This document shows, piece by piece, positions 46,670-56,521 of a DNA stretch of 64,000 nucleotides. The stretch is from contig NZ_FCOE02000015.1 of NCBI RefSeq assembly GCF_001544915.2, positions 106,864-170,863 of the forward strand. Direction: 5' to 3'. This DNA is from Caballeronia pedi (GTDB lineage: Bacteria; Pseudomonadota; Gammaproteobacteria; Burkholderiales; Burkholderiaceae). The notes under the pieces are model-generated. The model was given only the letters and a program-made list of their open reading frames with translations, was not told the DNA's origin and searched no databases. How positions within the stretch are numbered: the stretch's first letter is position 1; every line of letters begins with the position of its first letter. Made by a program: the position numbers and the translations under genes.

Positions 46670-47500
46670 TTAGTTCGATGTCGACCGGGTGCCGCCGCCC
46701 AGGCCGGCCTGGCGCACCTTCACGAGCGCTGCCTGCGCCGCCGCGCGATCCGGGAACGGACCCGCGCGCAGCAGCGACTTGGTCGCGCCGTCCGACTGCT
46801 TGCGATGTTCGAGATATGCGGGCACGCCCGCGGACTTCAACTTGTTGACCCAGTTCTGCGCGGCGGTTTCATCGTCGAACTGGCCGATCTGCAGCACGAA
46901 GCGGCTGCCGGCCGGCGACGACGGCGTGTTCGCGGTGCCTGCGTTGGCGGTGGTGTCGTCCGAGGGCGGTGCCGCTTGCGGCTTGGTGTTTTGAGGCGCA
47001 GCGACGGCGGGTTTCGCTTCCGGTTTCGGCTGTTCCTTCGATTCCGGCTTCGCCTGCGCCGTCGCGGCCGGTGCTGCTGCCTGCGGTTGCGTCACGCCAG
47101 CGGCGACGCTGCCCGACCCGCCCGCCGGCGCTTCGTGCGCGACACCGGCCTGCGTGTCCGCGTCGTTCGCGTCGCGCGACTGCTTCGCGGCAGGCGCCGG
47201 GCGATTGGGAATATCGATGGAAATATCGTCGGTGACGGGCTTCGGGCGCGAATCCAGCACCATCGGCAAAACGATGACCGCGGCCAGCACCAGCGCGACT
47301 GCGCCGACGAGCCTGCGGCGCGCGCGTTGCTTTTCGGGCAAGGTGGGATCGAGCATCATCGCGTCGGTGTCGGTGCGCTCGCTACGGTCGGATCTGCGCG
47401 TGCGGCGTTCCGTGCGGACGGTGTGACGCGAGCCGCGTGAGGAATCGGAGGATGCGTCGCGACCGGAGTCGTCTTTCTTGCCGAACGAGAAGAGTCCCAT
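46670..47500 (-). CDS. SPOR-domain membrane protein (DedD-like)
   Basis: The 276-residue protein has a charged cytosolic head (1-60), one membrane helix (about 64-83) and a long Pro/Ala/Lys-rich periplasmic linker. It ends in a SPOR domain (about 200-270) that binds denuded septal peptidoglycan; the FVLQIGQFDDETAAQNWVNKL and SLLRAGPFPDRAAAQAAL repeats are typical. This matches DedD, a non-essential division protein, and the folC-dedD-cvpA-purF order agrees. It starts 42 bases after the folC stop. Confidence 0.9.
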   Translation of the reverse strand: MGLFSFGKKDDSGRDASSDSSRGSRHTVRTERRTRRSDRSERTDTDAMMLDPTLPEKQRARRRLVGAVALVLAAVIVLPMVLDSRPKPVTDDISIDIPNRPAPAAKQSRDANDADTQAGVAHEAPAGGSGSVAAGVTQPQAAAPAATAQAKPESKEQPKPEAKPAVAAPQNTKPQAAPPSDDTTANAGTANTPSSPAGSRFVLQIGQFDDETAAQNWVNKLKSAGVPAYLEHRKQSDGATKSLLRAGPFPDRAAAQAALVKVRQAGLGGGTRSTSN

Positions 47501-47542
47501 GTATCGCTTGGTGCTGACGGCCGACCGTCTGGGTGATGCTGC

Positions 47543-48853
47543 TCAGTGATGCTGCGACTTACGGTAGGCCATGACGCCGGCTACCGTGTAGAAACTGCCG
47601 AAGACCAAGATTCTATCATTTTCGGAGGCACGGCCTAAGGCATCTTGAAAAGCCGCGGCCGGGGTTTCAAAACGGAAAACGCTACTGTCGGGGCCATCGT
47701 TGACACCGGCATCGCGCAATGCGTGCTCCAGTTGCTCCGCCGAAGCGGCGCGCGGCGTCGGCAGCGCGGTGACGTTCCAGTGATCGATCTCGCCCTTCAA
47801 CTGATTCACGACGCCCTCGATATCCTTGTCTCCCATCGCGCCGAACACCGCGTACGTGTACGGAAAATAGCCCATGTTGCCGAGATTCTGCGACAAAACA
47901 GCGGCGGCGTGAGGATTGTGCGCCACGTCGAGAATGATCTGCGGCTTGCCCGGCAGCACCTGAAAACGGCCCGGCAACTCGACATTGGCGAGGCCGAGAC
48001 GAATGTCCTGCGCCGAGACCGGCAGGCGGGCACGCAACGCTTCGAGCGCCGCCAGCGCCGCCGATGTATTGATCAGCTGGTTCGCGCCGCGCAGCGCCGG
48101 ATAGGCCAGCGCCGAGCGCCGCTGCTCGCGTCCGATATAGCTCCATTGCTGGCGCTCGTTGCCCGGCTGCGCTTCGTAACGAAAATCGCGTCCGACGAGC
48201 CACAGGTCCGCGCCGACCGCCCCGGCGTGGTCGATGAGACTCTGCGGCGGCGAAGGATCGCCGCACACGGCGGGCTTGCCGGACCGGAAGATGCCCGCTT
48301 TCTCGAAACCGATCTTCTCGCGCGTATCGCCGAGATAGTCCGTATGGTCGATATCGATGCTCGTGATCACCGCGCAGTCCGTATCGACGATATTCACGGC
48401 GTCCAGACGCCCGCCCAGCCCCACTTCCAAAATCACCGCATCGAGTCCGCGCGAGGCGAACAGATGCAGGATCGCGAGCGTCGTGAATTCGAAATAGGTC
48501 AGCGAAACCGGCTCCGGCAGGCTCGCGCGCGCCTTTTCCACCGCCTCGAAATGCTCGAGCAACTCGGCGTCGCTGGCTTCGGCGCCGTCGATACGCGCAC
48601 GCTCATTGAACGACAGCAGATGCGGCGAGGTATGGCAGCCGACGCGATAGCCCGCACGCAGCAGAATCGTTTCGATGATCGCGCACGTCGAGCCCTTGCC
48701 ATTCGTGCCGCCGACCGTGATGACCGGACAGTCGAAATGCAGGCCGAGCGCGTCCTTCACCTTGCCGATGCGCGCGAGGCCCATGTCGATGCCGACCGGA
48801 TGCGCCGCTTCCAGATGGGCGAGCCAGGCGTCGAGAGTGGGGAAAGTGTTCAT
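47543..48853 (-). CDS. folC: Bifunctional dihydrofolate/folylpolyglutamate synthase
   Basis: FolC adds glutamate to dihydropteroate to make dihydrofolate and extends folate polyglutamate tails. The 436-residue Mur-ligase-like protein has the P-loop VGGTNGKGSTCAII near residue 45, the GCHTSPHLLSFNERARI motif, the ILEVGLGGRLDAVNI strand and DIDHTDYLG; the C-terminal domain contains VAHNPHAAAVL. The length and start are standard. The accD terminator lies between accD and this gene, so folC may start its own transcript together with the SPOR gene. Confidence 0.96.
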   Translation of the reverse strand: MNTFPTLDAWLAHLEAAHPVGIDMGLARIGKVKDALGLHFDCPVITVGGTNGKGSTCAIIETILLRAGYRVGCHTSPHLLSFNERARIDGAEASDAELLEHFEAVEKARASLPEPVSLTYFEFTTLAILHLFASRGLDAVILEVGLGGRLDAVNIVDTDCAVITSIDIDHTDYLGDTREKIGFEKAGIFRSGKPAVCGDPSPPQSLIDHAGAVGADLWLVGRDFRYEAQPGNERQQWSYIGREQRRSALAYPALRGANQLINTSAALAALEALRARLPVSAQDIRLGLANVELPGRFQVLPGKPQIILDVAHNPHAAAVLSQNLGNMGYFPYTYAVFGAMGDKDIEGVVNQLKGEIDHWNVTALPTPRAASAEQLEHALRDAGVNDGPDSSVFRFETPAAAFQDALGRASENDRILVFGSFYTVAGVMAYRKSQHH

Positions 48854-48867
48854 TTTCGAGATCGGAG

Positions 48868-48911
48868 AAAAGCAAAACGCCGCGCGAAAACCGTAGGGCT
48901 CTCGCGCGGCG
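48868..48911 (-). terminator. Intrinsic terminator after accD
   Basis: On the minus strand, CGCCGCGCGA (48911-48902) pairs perfectly with TCGCGCGGCG (48887-48878) around a 14-base loop, followed by TTTTGCTTTT. It lies between the accD stop and the folC start and separates the trp/accD unit from the folC unit. Confidence 0.8.
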
Positions 48912-48932
48912 CGGCGCTGCTAAATCAGCAAC

Positions 48933-49805
<873 letters not shown>

Positions 49806-49875
49806 CGTTTTTCCTTGACTGATCGGTTGCCGCGCGGCGCACGCCCGAATCGGACGGCCCGCGGCGGCGCGTATT

Positions 49876-50679
49876 TTACTGTGCGGCGTCGAGCGCCTGA
49901 CGAATTTCGGCGATGAAGCTCGTCAGCGATGCAGCCGCGGCGTCCGGTTTCGCCTCTTCGAGCAGTTGCACGAGGCGGCTGCCGATGACGACGGCGTCCG
50001 CGACATCGGCGACGGCGCGCGCGGTTTGGGCATCACGAATGCCGAAACCGACGCCAACCGGCAGCGGCACATGCGACTTGATGGCCGGGATTTTACTCGC
50101 GATGCTGGAAACGTCCAGATTTGCCGCGCCGGTCACGCCCTTCAGCGATACGTAGTAGACATAGCCGCTCGCGATCTTGCCGACCGCCGCGACGCGATCG
50201 TCCGTCGATGTCGGGGCGAGCAGAAAGATCGGATCGATGCTGGCTGCGCGCATTTTCTCGCCGAATTCGATCGCTTCCTCGGGCGGGTAATCGACCACCA
50301 GCACGCCGTCGACGCCCGCTTGCTGCGCGGCTTTCGCGAACGCATCGGCGCCCATGCGCTCGATCGGATTCGCATAGCCCATCAGCACGACGGGGGTTTT
50401 GTCGTCGGTCTGGCGGAAACGCGCGACGTCGGCGAGCACGCTTTTCAGCGTCACGCCACGCGCGAGCGCGCGCTCGGACGAGCGCTGGATGACGGGGCCA
50501 TCGGCCATCGGATCGGAAAATGGCACGCCCAGTTCGATGACATCCGCGCCGCCCTTCGCCAGCGCGTGCATGAACTCGACCGTCTGCTCCGGATTCGGGT
50601 CGCCCGCCGTGATGAACGGAATCAGACCTTTCTTTCCCTGCGCGGCGAGGGCCGCAAAAGTATGCTTGATACGGGACAT
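49876..50679 (-). CDS. trpA: Tryptophan synthase alpha subunit
   Basis: TrpA cleaves indole-3-glycerol phosphate and channels indole to TrpB. The 267-residue TIM barrel has both catalytic residues in the standard places, Glu49 (DVIELGVPFSDPMADGP) and Asp60, and the phosphate-binding LPVGVGFGI loop. It is separated from trpB by an intervening DNA methyltransferase gene, an arrangement I recall from other Burkholderia. The ATG at 50679 lies 72 bases after the methyltransferase stop. Confidence 0.97.
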   Translation of the reverse strand: MSRIKHTFAALAAQGKKGLIPFITAGDPNPEQTVEFMHALAKGGADVIELGVPFSDPMADGPVIQRSSERALARGVTLKSVLADVARFRQTDDKTPVVLMGYANPIERMGADAFAKAAQQAGVDGVLVVDYPPEEAIEFGEKMRAASIDPIFLLAPTSTDDRVAAVGKIASGYVYYVSLKGVTGAANLDVSSIASKIPAIKSHVPLPVGVGFGIRDAQTARAVADVADAVVIGSRLVQLLEEAKPDAAAASLTSFIAEIRQALDAAQ

Positions 50680-50751
50680 GAGAATTCTCTTGAACGTTCG
50701 TTAGCGTCGATGCTTCTGTTCGCATCTGACGCGATCAGCAACGAAAAGGCG

Positions 50752-51627
50752 CTATTCGGCGGCTTGAGCGATGTCGTTGGCCAGCAGCGTCTTGGGGCGC
50801 GTGCGAACGGCGTCTTCAGGCTCGACTCGCGCGGCCCTTGCTTGCGCGACGCGGCTTTCCGCAATCGCGCAGTAGTCCGCGTTGATCTCGTAACCGATGA
50901 ACTGCCGCCCGTGACGCGCGCACGCGACGCCTGTAGTGCCGCTGCCCATGAATGGGTCGAGCACGCGGCCGCTCTGTGGACAACTCGCGAGCACCATGCG
51001 CTCGACGATTTCCAGCGGCTTTTGCGTGGGATGATCCACGCGTTCCGCGTGTTGCCTGTGCAGACGCGACACCGACCAGACGTCTTTCGGGTTGTAGCCG
51101 AGCTCCAGCCACTTGCTGCCTTCGAAAATCTTGCGCGAACGCGCCTTTTTCGTCTCTGCGTCGTAGGGAATGCGCACCGGATCGAGATCGAAGTAGTAAT
51201 CCTTCGATACCGCAAAATAGCCGATGTTGTCGTGCACTGACGTGAATTTCCGTGTCGTTCCACCCATGCTCGGCACACGCCGGTCCCAGACGATCTCGTT
51301 GATCATCAGAAGACGACGCTTCAGGAACACGAACAGTTCGGGCGAATATTGCCAGGTGCAGAAGATGTACAGCGAGCCGCTCGGCTTGAGTTTCGGGATC
51401 GCCAGATCGAGCCAGCGAAACGTCCACTCAAGAAAAGCGTCGCCGGACAGCATGTCCGAGTCGTTCCCGTAATCCTTGCCCAGACCGTAGGGCGGGTCCG
51501 CGACGATCAGATCGATCGAGGCGTCGGGAATGTTCGCGGCATCGGCCAGGAAATCGCGGTTGCGGATGTCGTTGCCGGTGCCCTGCAGAGCGCCGGCGGA
51601 CAAGGGCTCGTCGATGACGGTGCGCAT
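50752..51627 (-). CDS. Orphan beta-class N6-adenine (or N4-cytosine) DNA methyltransferase
   Basis: The 291-residue enzyme methylates DNA with S-adenosylmethionine. The motif order is beta class: catalytic motif IV DPPYGLG at 44-50, then motif X HPTQKP (199-204) and the AdoMet loop FMGSGTTGVA (226-235) near the C terminus. DPPY points to N6-adenine more than to N4-cytosine. No restriction endonuclease is nearby, so it is an orphan, likely regulatory methylase. From memory, B. cenocepacia has an orphan methylase (BCAM0992, site GTWWAC) in the equivalent trp position; I could not check that this is its orthologue. It lies between trpB and trpA on the same strand, 11 bases from trpB. Confidence 0.88.
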   Translation of the reverse strand: MRTVIDEPLSAGALQGTGNDIRNRDFLADAANIPDASIDLIVADPPYGLGKDYGNDSDMLSGDAFLEWTFRWLDLAIPKLKPSGSLYIFCTWQYSPELFVFLKRRLLMINEIVWDRRVPSMGGTTRKFTSVHDNIGYFAVSKDYYFDLDPVRIPYDAETKKARSRKIFEGSKWLELGYNPKDVWSVSRLHRQHAERVDHPTQKPLEIVERMVLASCPQSGRVLDPFMGSGTTGVACARHGRQFIGYEINADYCAIAESRVAQARAARVEPEDAVRTRPKTLLANDIAQAAE

Positions 51628-51638
51628 GTATCAGGCGC

Positions 51639-52832
51639 TCAGAACTGGATGCCCGATCGCTCGGCGACCGTGTGCATGTCCTTGTCGCCCCGGCCCGACA
51701 GGTTGACGAGCAGCACCTTGTCGCGCGGCAGCGTCTTCGCGAGCTTAGCGCCGTAGGCGAGCGCGTGACTCGACTCCAGCGCCGGGATGATGCCCTCGAT
51801 GCGGCAGCAGTCGTGGAACGCCTTGAGCGCTTCGTCATCGGTGATGCCGACGTATTCCGCGCGCCCCGCGTCCTTCAGCCACGCGTGCTCGGGTCCGACG
51901 CCCGGATAGTCGAGACCGGCCGACACCGAATGCGTCTCGATGATCTGCCCGTTCTCGTCCTGAAGCAGATACGTGCGGTTGCCGTGCAGCACGCCAGGAC
52001 TGCCGCCCATCAGCGATGCCGCATGACGGCCCGTATCAATGCCGTCGCCGGCCGCCTCGACGCCGATCAACCTGACGTCTTTGTCTTCGATATACGGATA
52101 AAAGATGCCCATCGCATTCGATCCGCCGCCCACGCAGGCGATCACAGCGTCCGGCTGGCGACCGGTCATTTCCGGCATCTGCACGCGGCATTCGTCGCCA
52201 ATCACGCGCTGGAAGTCGCGCACCATCATCGGATAGGGATGCGGACCCGCCACCGTACCGATGATGTAGAACGTGTTCTCGACGTTCGTCACCCAGTCGC
52301 GCATGGCTTCGTTGAGCGCGTCCTTGAGCGTCTTCGAACCGGATTCGACCGGCACGACCGTCGCGCCGAGCAGCTTCATGCGATAAACATTAGCCGCCTG
52401 ACGACGCACGTCCTCCACGCCCATGTAGACCACGCATTCCATGCCGAAGCGGGCAGCGATCGTCGCCGTCGCCACGCCGTGCTGACCCGCGCCGGTTTCC
52501 GCGATCACGCGCGGCTTGCCCATCTTGCGGGCGAGCAGCGCCTGGCCGATCACGTTGTTCACCTTGTGCGCGCCGGTGTGATTCAGGTCCTCGCGCTTCA
52601 GATAAAGCTGCGCGCCGCCGAGCATCTCGCTCCAGCGCTTCGCGTGATAGATCGGCGACGGACGGCCCACGTAGTGCTTGAGCTCGTACTCGTATTCGGC
52701 GATGAATTCAGGATCTTTTTGAGCCGCTTCATACGCGACGCGCAGTTCGTCGAGCGCGTGGATGAGCGTTTCGGAGACGAACACGCCTCCATATTGGCCG
52801 AAATGGCCTCTTTCGTCTGGCAAGTTGTACAT
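51639..52832 (-). CDS. trpB: Tryptophan synthase beta subunit
   Basis: TrpB joins indole and serine to make tryptophan with PLP. The 397-residue protein has the cofactor lysine Lys90 in NHTGAHKVNN, the ETGAGQHGVA substrate loop with the catalytic Glu, and the phosphate-binding GGGSNAMG. The start at 52832 (MYNLPDERGHFGQYGG) is set by homology; the frame upstream is not conserved. The upstream neighbour is trpF, 49 bases away, and the downstream one is the methyltransferase. Confidence 0.97.
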   Translation of the reverse strand: MYNLPDERGHFGQYGGVFVSETLIHALDELRVAYEAAQKDPEFIAEYEYELKHYVGRPSPIYHAKRWSEMLGGAQLYLKREDLNHTGAHKVNNVIGQALLARKMGKPRVIAETGAGQHGVATATIAARFGMECVVYMGVEDVRRQAANVYRMKLLGATVVPVESGSKTLKDALNEAMRDWVTNVENTFYIIGTVAGPHPYPMMVRDFQRVIGDECRVQMPEMTGRQPDAVIACVGGGSNAMGIFYPYIEDKDVRLIGVEAAGDGIDTGRHAASLMGGSPGVLHGNRTYLLQDENGQIIETHSVSAGLDYPGVGPEHAWLKDAGRAEYVGITDDEALKAFHDCCRIEGIIPALESSHALAYGAKLAKTLPRDKVLLVNLSGRGDKDMHTVAERSGIQF

Positions 52833-52881
52833 TGCGTCACTCTCTCGGTTCCGCGGACCGGCAGCGCGGCCCGCGTTCGAT

Positions 52882-53550
52882 TCACCCGGCATCCGCTGCG
52901 CGCACCGCGCGCACGAATGCCGCCATTCGGGCGGGATCTTTCACGCCCTTGGCGCCCGGCACTTCGATGCCGCTCGAGACATCGACCGCGTACGGGCGCA
53001 CACGCCGAATGGCGTCACTGACGTTTTGCGCGTTCAACCCACCACTCAAAACGGCCCGATGCCCGAGATCTGTTGGGATAAGTGACCAATCGAATACCTT
53101 TCCACCGCCGCCGAAGCCCTCGACGAGAGCGTCGAGCAGAAGACCGCCTGCGGCTTTGAACTTGAAAGACGATTCTATCAAATGGCTTGTAGACGCATCA
53201 GCCCCAATTCGCACTGCGCGCCAATAGGATAAACCCGCAATTGCCGCGAGTTCCTCGCATTGCTCCGGGGTTTCGTCGCCGTGGAATTGCAGCAGGGAAA
53301 GCGGCACGTTCGACGTGACTTCGCGAATCCACTCGGGCGTCGCATTCACGAAAAGCCCGACCGCCGACACAAGCGGCGGCACCTGGCGCGCCAGCTCGAC
53401 CGCCTGCGCGACGCTCACCGAGCGCGGACTCGGCGGATAGAACACGAAGCCCACGGCGTCCGCGCCGAGCGCGACGGCGTGCTGCACGTCCTCGACGCGC
53501 GACAACCCGCACAACTTGATGCGGGTGCGATGCAAATCTCGTTCGGTCAT
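52882..53550 (-). CDS. trpF: Phosphoribosylanthranilate isomerase
   Basis: TrpF performs the Amadori rearrangement of phosphoribosylanthranilate in tryptophan synthesis. The 222-residue TIM barrel has the catalytic Cys14 (IKLCGLSRVED), the general acid Asp in PYAVDVSSGIE and the phosphate loop LSGGLNAQNV. Its ATG overlaps the truA stop by 4 bases, so translation is coupled. The missing trp genes (trpE, G, D, C) are not in the window. Confidence 0.96.
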   Translation of the reverse strand: MTERDLHRTRIKLCGLSRVEDVQHAVALGADAVGFVFYPPSPRSVSVAQAVELARQVPPLVSAVGLFVNATPEWIREVTSNVPLSLLQFHGDETPEQCEELAAIAGLSYWRAVRIGADASTSHLIESSFKFKAAGGLLLDALVEGFGGGGKVFDWSLIPTDLGHRAVLSGGLNAQNVSDAIRRVRPYAVDVSSGIEVPGAKGVKDPARMAAFVRAVRAADAG

Positions 53551-54350
53551 GTCGGCTCGGCCCAGACGGCGCTCCAGGGCATGCTGGCGATGTGCGGCGG
53601 CGGCACCGCGAAGTGATCAGGATAGCCGACCTCGGCCAGATACAGCCCGTCGGGCATGAAGGTCGGCGCGGCGGCGCGGCGGTCGCGGGCGGCGAGGACC
53701 TCGGCCATCCAGGAAGCCGGATGACGGCCTCGCCCGATCGCGACGAAACATCCCATCAGGTTGCGCACCATGTGATGCAGGAACGCGTTGGCGCGAAAGC
53801 GGAAGTGGATGAAGTCGCCCTGCGCGCGCACATCGATCTGAAAGAGATGCTTCACCGGCGTTTTCGACTGGCAATCCGCCGCGCGAAACGACGAAAAATC
53901 GTGCTCGCCGATCAGACACGCGACCGCATCGCGCATCGCGCCGACGTCGAGCGGGGTATGGACCCAGCCCGCGCGTCTTGACAGCATCGGCGAACGCACC
54001 GGATTGACGTAGAGGACGTAGTAATAGGTCCGCTCGAAGGCCGCGAAGCGCGCGTGAAAGTCGTCGGGCATCGGCTTCGCCCATTGCACCGCGACCGTAT
54101 CCGGCAGGAACGCGTTCGTGCCGCGTACCCACGAGAACGCGGTGCGATCGAGATCGGTGTCGAAATGGACGACCTGACCGAGCCCGTGCACGCCCGTGTC
54201 CGTGCGGCCTGCGACGACCGTCTGAAGCGGCGTCTGGCCGAACTCGGCGAGCGCGCGCTCCAGCTCGTTCTGGACCGTCTTGCCATGCGGCTGCGACTGC
54301 CAGCCGCAAAACGCCGAACCGTCGTACTGAACGCCCAGTGCAATACGCAT
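53547..54350 (-). CDS. truA: tRNA pseudouridine(38-40) synthase
   Basis: TruA converts uridines 38-40 in the tRNA anticodon arm to pseudouridine. The 267-residue protein has the catalytic Asp51 in AGRTDTGVHGLGQVVHFD, the GVQYDGSAFCGWQSQ start and the AFLHHMVRNLMGC motif. The length is normal. Its start shares one base with the stop of the FimV-like gene (TGATG) and its end overlaps trpF, so fimV-like, truA and trpF form a coupled run, an order seen in many beta- and gammaproteobacteria. Confidence 0.97.
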   Translation of the reverse strand: MRIALGVQYDGSAFCGWQSQPHGKTVQNELERALAEFGQTPLQTVVAGRTDTGVHGLGQVVHFDTDLDRTAFSWVRGTNAFLPDTVAVQWAKPMPDDFHARFAAFERTYYYVLYVNPVRSPMLSRRAGWVHTPLDVGAMRDAVACLIGEHDFSSFRAADCQSKTPVKHLFQIDVRAQGDFIHFRFRANAFLHHMVRNLMGCFVAIGRGRHPASWMAEVLAARDRRAAAPTFMPDGLYLAEVGYPDHFAVPPPHIASMPWSAVWAEPT

Positions 54351-56371
54351 CAGGAATGCGGCGCGAGCGTCGACAGGAGCGTGGCGGCCTGCTGACGCGT
54401 CGCCGGATCGTTCGATTCGATCACTTCCTGCAACAACGTGCGCGCGCCCGAAAGATCGCCCAACTCGATGTATTCGGCGGCCAGTTCGAGTTTGTTGCGC
54501 GCGATCGTCGCTAGTTGCGCGACCGTGAGAGCGGGAAGCGGCTCGGTGGTGCTCGACGCCGCGCCGAAATCGAAGTCGAGGCTCAGCGGAGCGAATCGCG
54601 TCGCGCCGAGGCCCGCTACCGACGCCGCGCCGGCCGTGCCCGCTTCGATCTGCGAGACGACGGACTGCACCTGCGATTGCGGCTGCTGCGCCGGGTCGGG
54701 CCGTGCCACCGGCTGCGGAAGGAACGGCGCCTGCTCGATCGGCTGCGTGACGGACGGCACCTGCTGCAACGCTTTCGGATGTGTTTCCCCCGGCGGCGGG
54801 GCAAGGTCAGCCGGCGGCGAAGTCAGCGTGGCCGGTTCCGTAATCGCGGGCGGCTTGATCGTCAGTTCCATGCGCGGCGGCAGTTCCATCTCGAGGGAGC
54901 CCAGCGCCTGAATCGCGTCCTGCGGAAACTTCGGCATCGGAAAGCGATGCGCGACCGCCGGCTCCTCGTCGGGCGCAATGCCGGACTCCTCCGCTTCGCG
55001 CGCGGCCAGTTCCTCAATCTCGCGTTGCTCGGCTGCACGCTGTTCGGCGGCCTGTTCATCAGCGGCGCGCGCCTGCAATTCACGCAGCTCGGCCTCGCGC
55101 GCGATGATCTCGCGTGCGGCGGCGTCGCGCGACTGCTCCTCGCGCTCGGTCACCTGACGCATTTCGGCCTCGCGCTGCTCCGCTTCACGGGCAGCCATTT
55201 CGTGCGCGAGCGCCTCCCGCGCGGCGGCTTCGCGTGCGCGGATCTCACGCTCCTCCGCTTCGTGCGCGGCCGCCTGACGTGCCGCGGCCTCGCGTTCCTC
55301 GTGTTCCCATTTCTCGGCTTCGACACGAGCCGCTTCACGCGCCTCGATTTCGCGCAGGTGCTGCTCGTGCGCGTCGGCGTCGCCTGCGGGGGCTTCGGGC
55401 AAGGGCGGAACGAAGTCGGAGTGTCGTGCCGCGGGCGCGACGGGCGCGAATGGTTCATCGCGAGCCGGTTCGACGGCGGGCTTCGCCGTCGCGTCCGCGT
55501 TGTCGATGCTCGCCGCCGCAGCCGCACCGGATCGATCGTGCCCGGCCTGCGCGGCTTCGGCGCTCACGGCCGCACCTGCCGCCTCGGCCGCGCGCGCTTT
55601 GCGAAGCGCTTCGTTGCGCGCGTTTGCATCGGCTTGCGCTTCTTCGAGACTGGAGAACGTTCGCGGTGTGCGATCCAGGTCGCCGCTCGCTGTCGCAGGC
55701 CGCTTACGGCGGCGCATCCTGACCAGCAGGACGCCGATCACCACGATCACGATCGCGACGATGAACGGCGTCAGGCCGATCGTCGCGGCCGCCACGCCGC
55801 CATGACCCGTGCTCGCGGGCGCCGTGATGACTGGCGCGCTCGCCGGGACCTGCGTCGCAGACGCGGCTTCGGGTTGAGGCTCCGGCGCTGACGCGACTTC
55901 CGCAGGCGCACTCGCTGGCGGCTCGATGGCCGATGCAGGCGCTGCGCTCTCGGACGCGGGCGCCGCCTCCGGAGCGGGCGCAGGAGCGGGCGTCTCGGCG
56001 GGCGCGGAAGCGGGAGCCGCAGCCTTCGCGCCGCCCAGATCGGCCGGCACGTTCAGCACCGCGCCGAGCTTTAGCTTGTTGATATCGTGATTTCCGAACG
56101 CGTTCGGATTGGCGTCGAACAGCGCACGCGCCGCTCGCGCCCGAACGTCGCGGTCCTTCGATCCGGTGAGTTCGCCGGCGATATCGCTCAGCGACTGCCC
56201 CGGCTTGACCGCGTAGGTCTGCCCTGTCGCGCCCGGCGTCGCCGCCGCGTTGCTTGCCTGGGCGAGCGCGTCGCCGGGATTCGCCCAGAACATCGCGCAT
56301 ACGGCGAAACTTGTCGCGGCGAGCGCCGCACGCGATGACGAAAGGAGAGACCGGCGAGGTCGTTGGATCAT
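54350..56371 (-). CDS. FimV/HubP-like protein with LysM-type domain
   Basis: This 673-residue, very Ala/Glu-rich protein has an N-terminal signal sequence (about 1-38) and a LysM-like peptidoglycan-binding part (about 50-110, TYAVKPGQSLSDIAGELTG). A Pro/Ala-rich linker follows, then one membrane helix (about 195-216), a long charged coiled coil (about 334-457) made of repeated EAREAAARE-type units, and a C-terminal FimV-type helical domain (about 620-673, LELAAEYIELGDLSGARTLL). Relatives localise to cell poles and support type IV pilus motility and polar protein placement. The ATG at 56371 with CGGAG before it is preferred; the upstream 42-codon extension is not conserved. Confidence 0.85.
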   Translation of the reverse strand: MIQRPRRSLLSSSRAALAATSFAVCAMFWANPGDALAQASNAAATPGATGQTYAVKPGQSLSDIAGELTGSKDRDVRARAARALFDANPNAFGNHDINKLKLGAVLNVPADLGGAKAAAPASAPAETPAPAPAPEAAPASESAAPASAIEPPASAPAEVASAPEPQPEAASATQVPASAPVITAPASTGHGGVAAATIGLTPFIVAIVIVVIGVLLVRMRRRKRPATASGDLDRTPRTFSSLEEAQADANARNEALRKARAAEAAGAAVSAEAAQAGHDRSGAAAAASIDNADATAKPAVEPARDEPFAPVAPAARHSDFVPPLPEAPAGDADAHEQHLREIEAREAARVEAEKWEHEEREAAARQAAAHEAEEREIRAREAAAREALAHEMAAREAEQREAEMRQVTEREEQSRDAAAREIIAREAELRELQARAADEQAAEQRAAEQREIEELAAREAEESGIAPDEEPAVAHRFPMPKFPQDAIQALGSLEMELPPRMELTIKPPAITEPATLTSPPADLAPPPGETHPKALQQVPSVTQPIEQAPFLPQPVARPDPAQQPQSQVQSVVSQIEAGTAGAASVAGLGATRFAPLSLDFDFGAASSTTEPLPALTVAQLATIARNKLELAAEYIELGDLSGARTLLQEVIESNDPATRQQAATLLSTLAPHS

Positions 56372-56448
56372 TGAGGCTCCGGGTACGGCGGAAAATTGAA
56401 ACATACGGCGAAAACAGTCAGACAGACACAGAATTGCAATAAAACGGC

Positions 56449-56488
56449 ACAAAAACAAAAAGCGCCGCGAGAAACGCGACGCTTTCCG
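56449..56488 (-). terminator. Intrinsic terminator after asd
   Basis: On the minus strand, AAAGCGTCGCG (56485-56475) pairs with CGCGGCGCTTT (56469-56459) with one mismatch and a 5-base loop, followed by TTTTTGTTTTTG. It lies 40 bases past the asd stop and 88 bases before the FimV-like start. Confidence 0.85.
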
Positions 56489-56521
56489 TGCTGGCACGCG
56501 CTTCCAGGCGCGTAGTTTACT

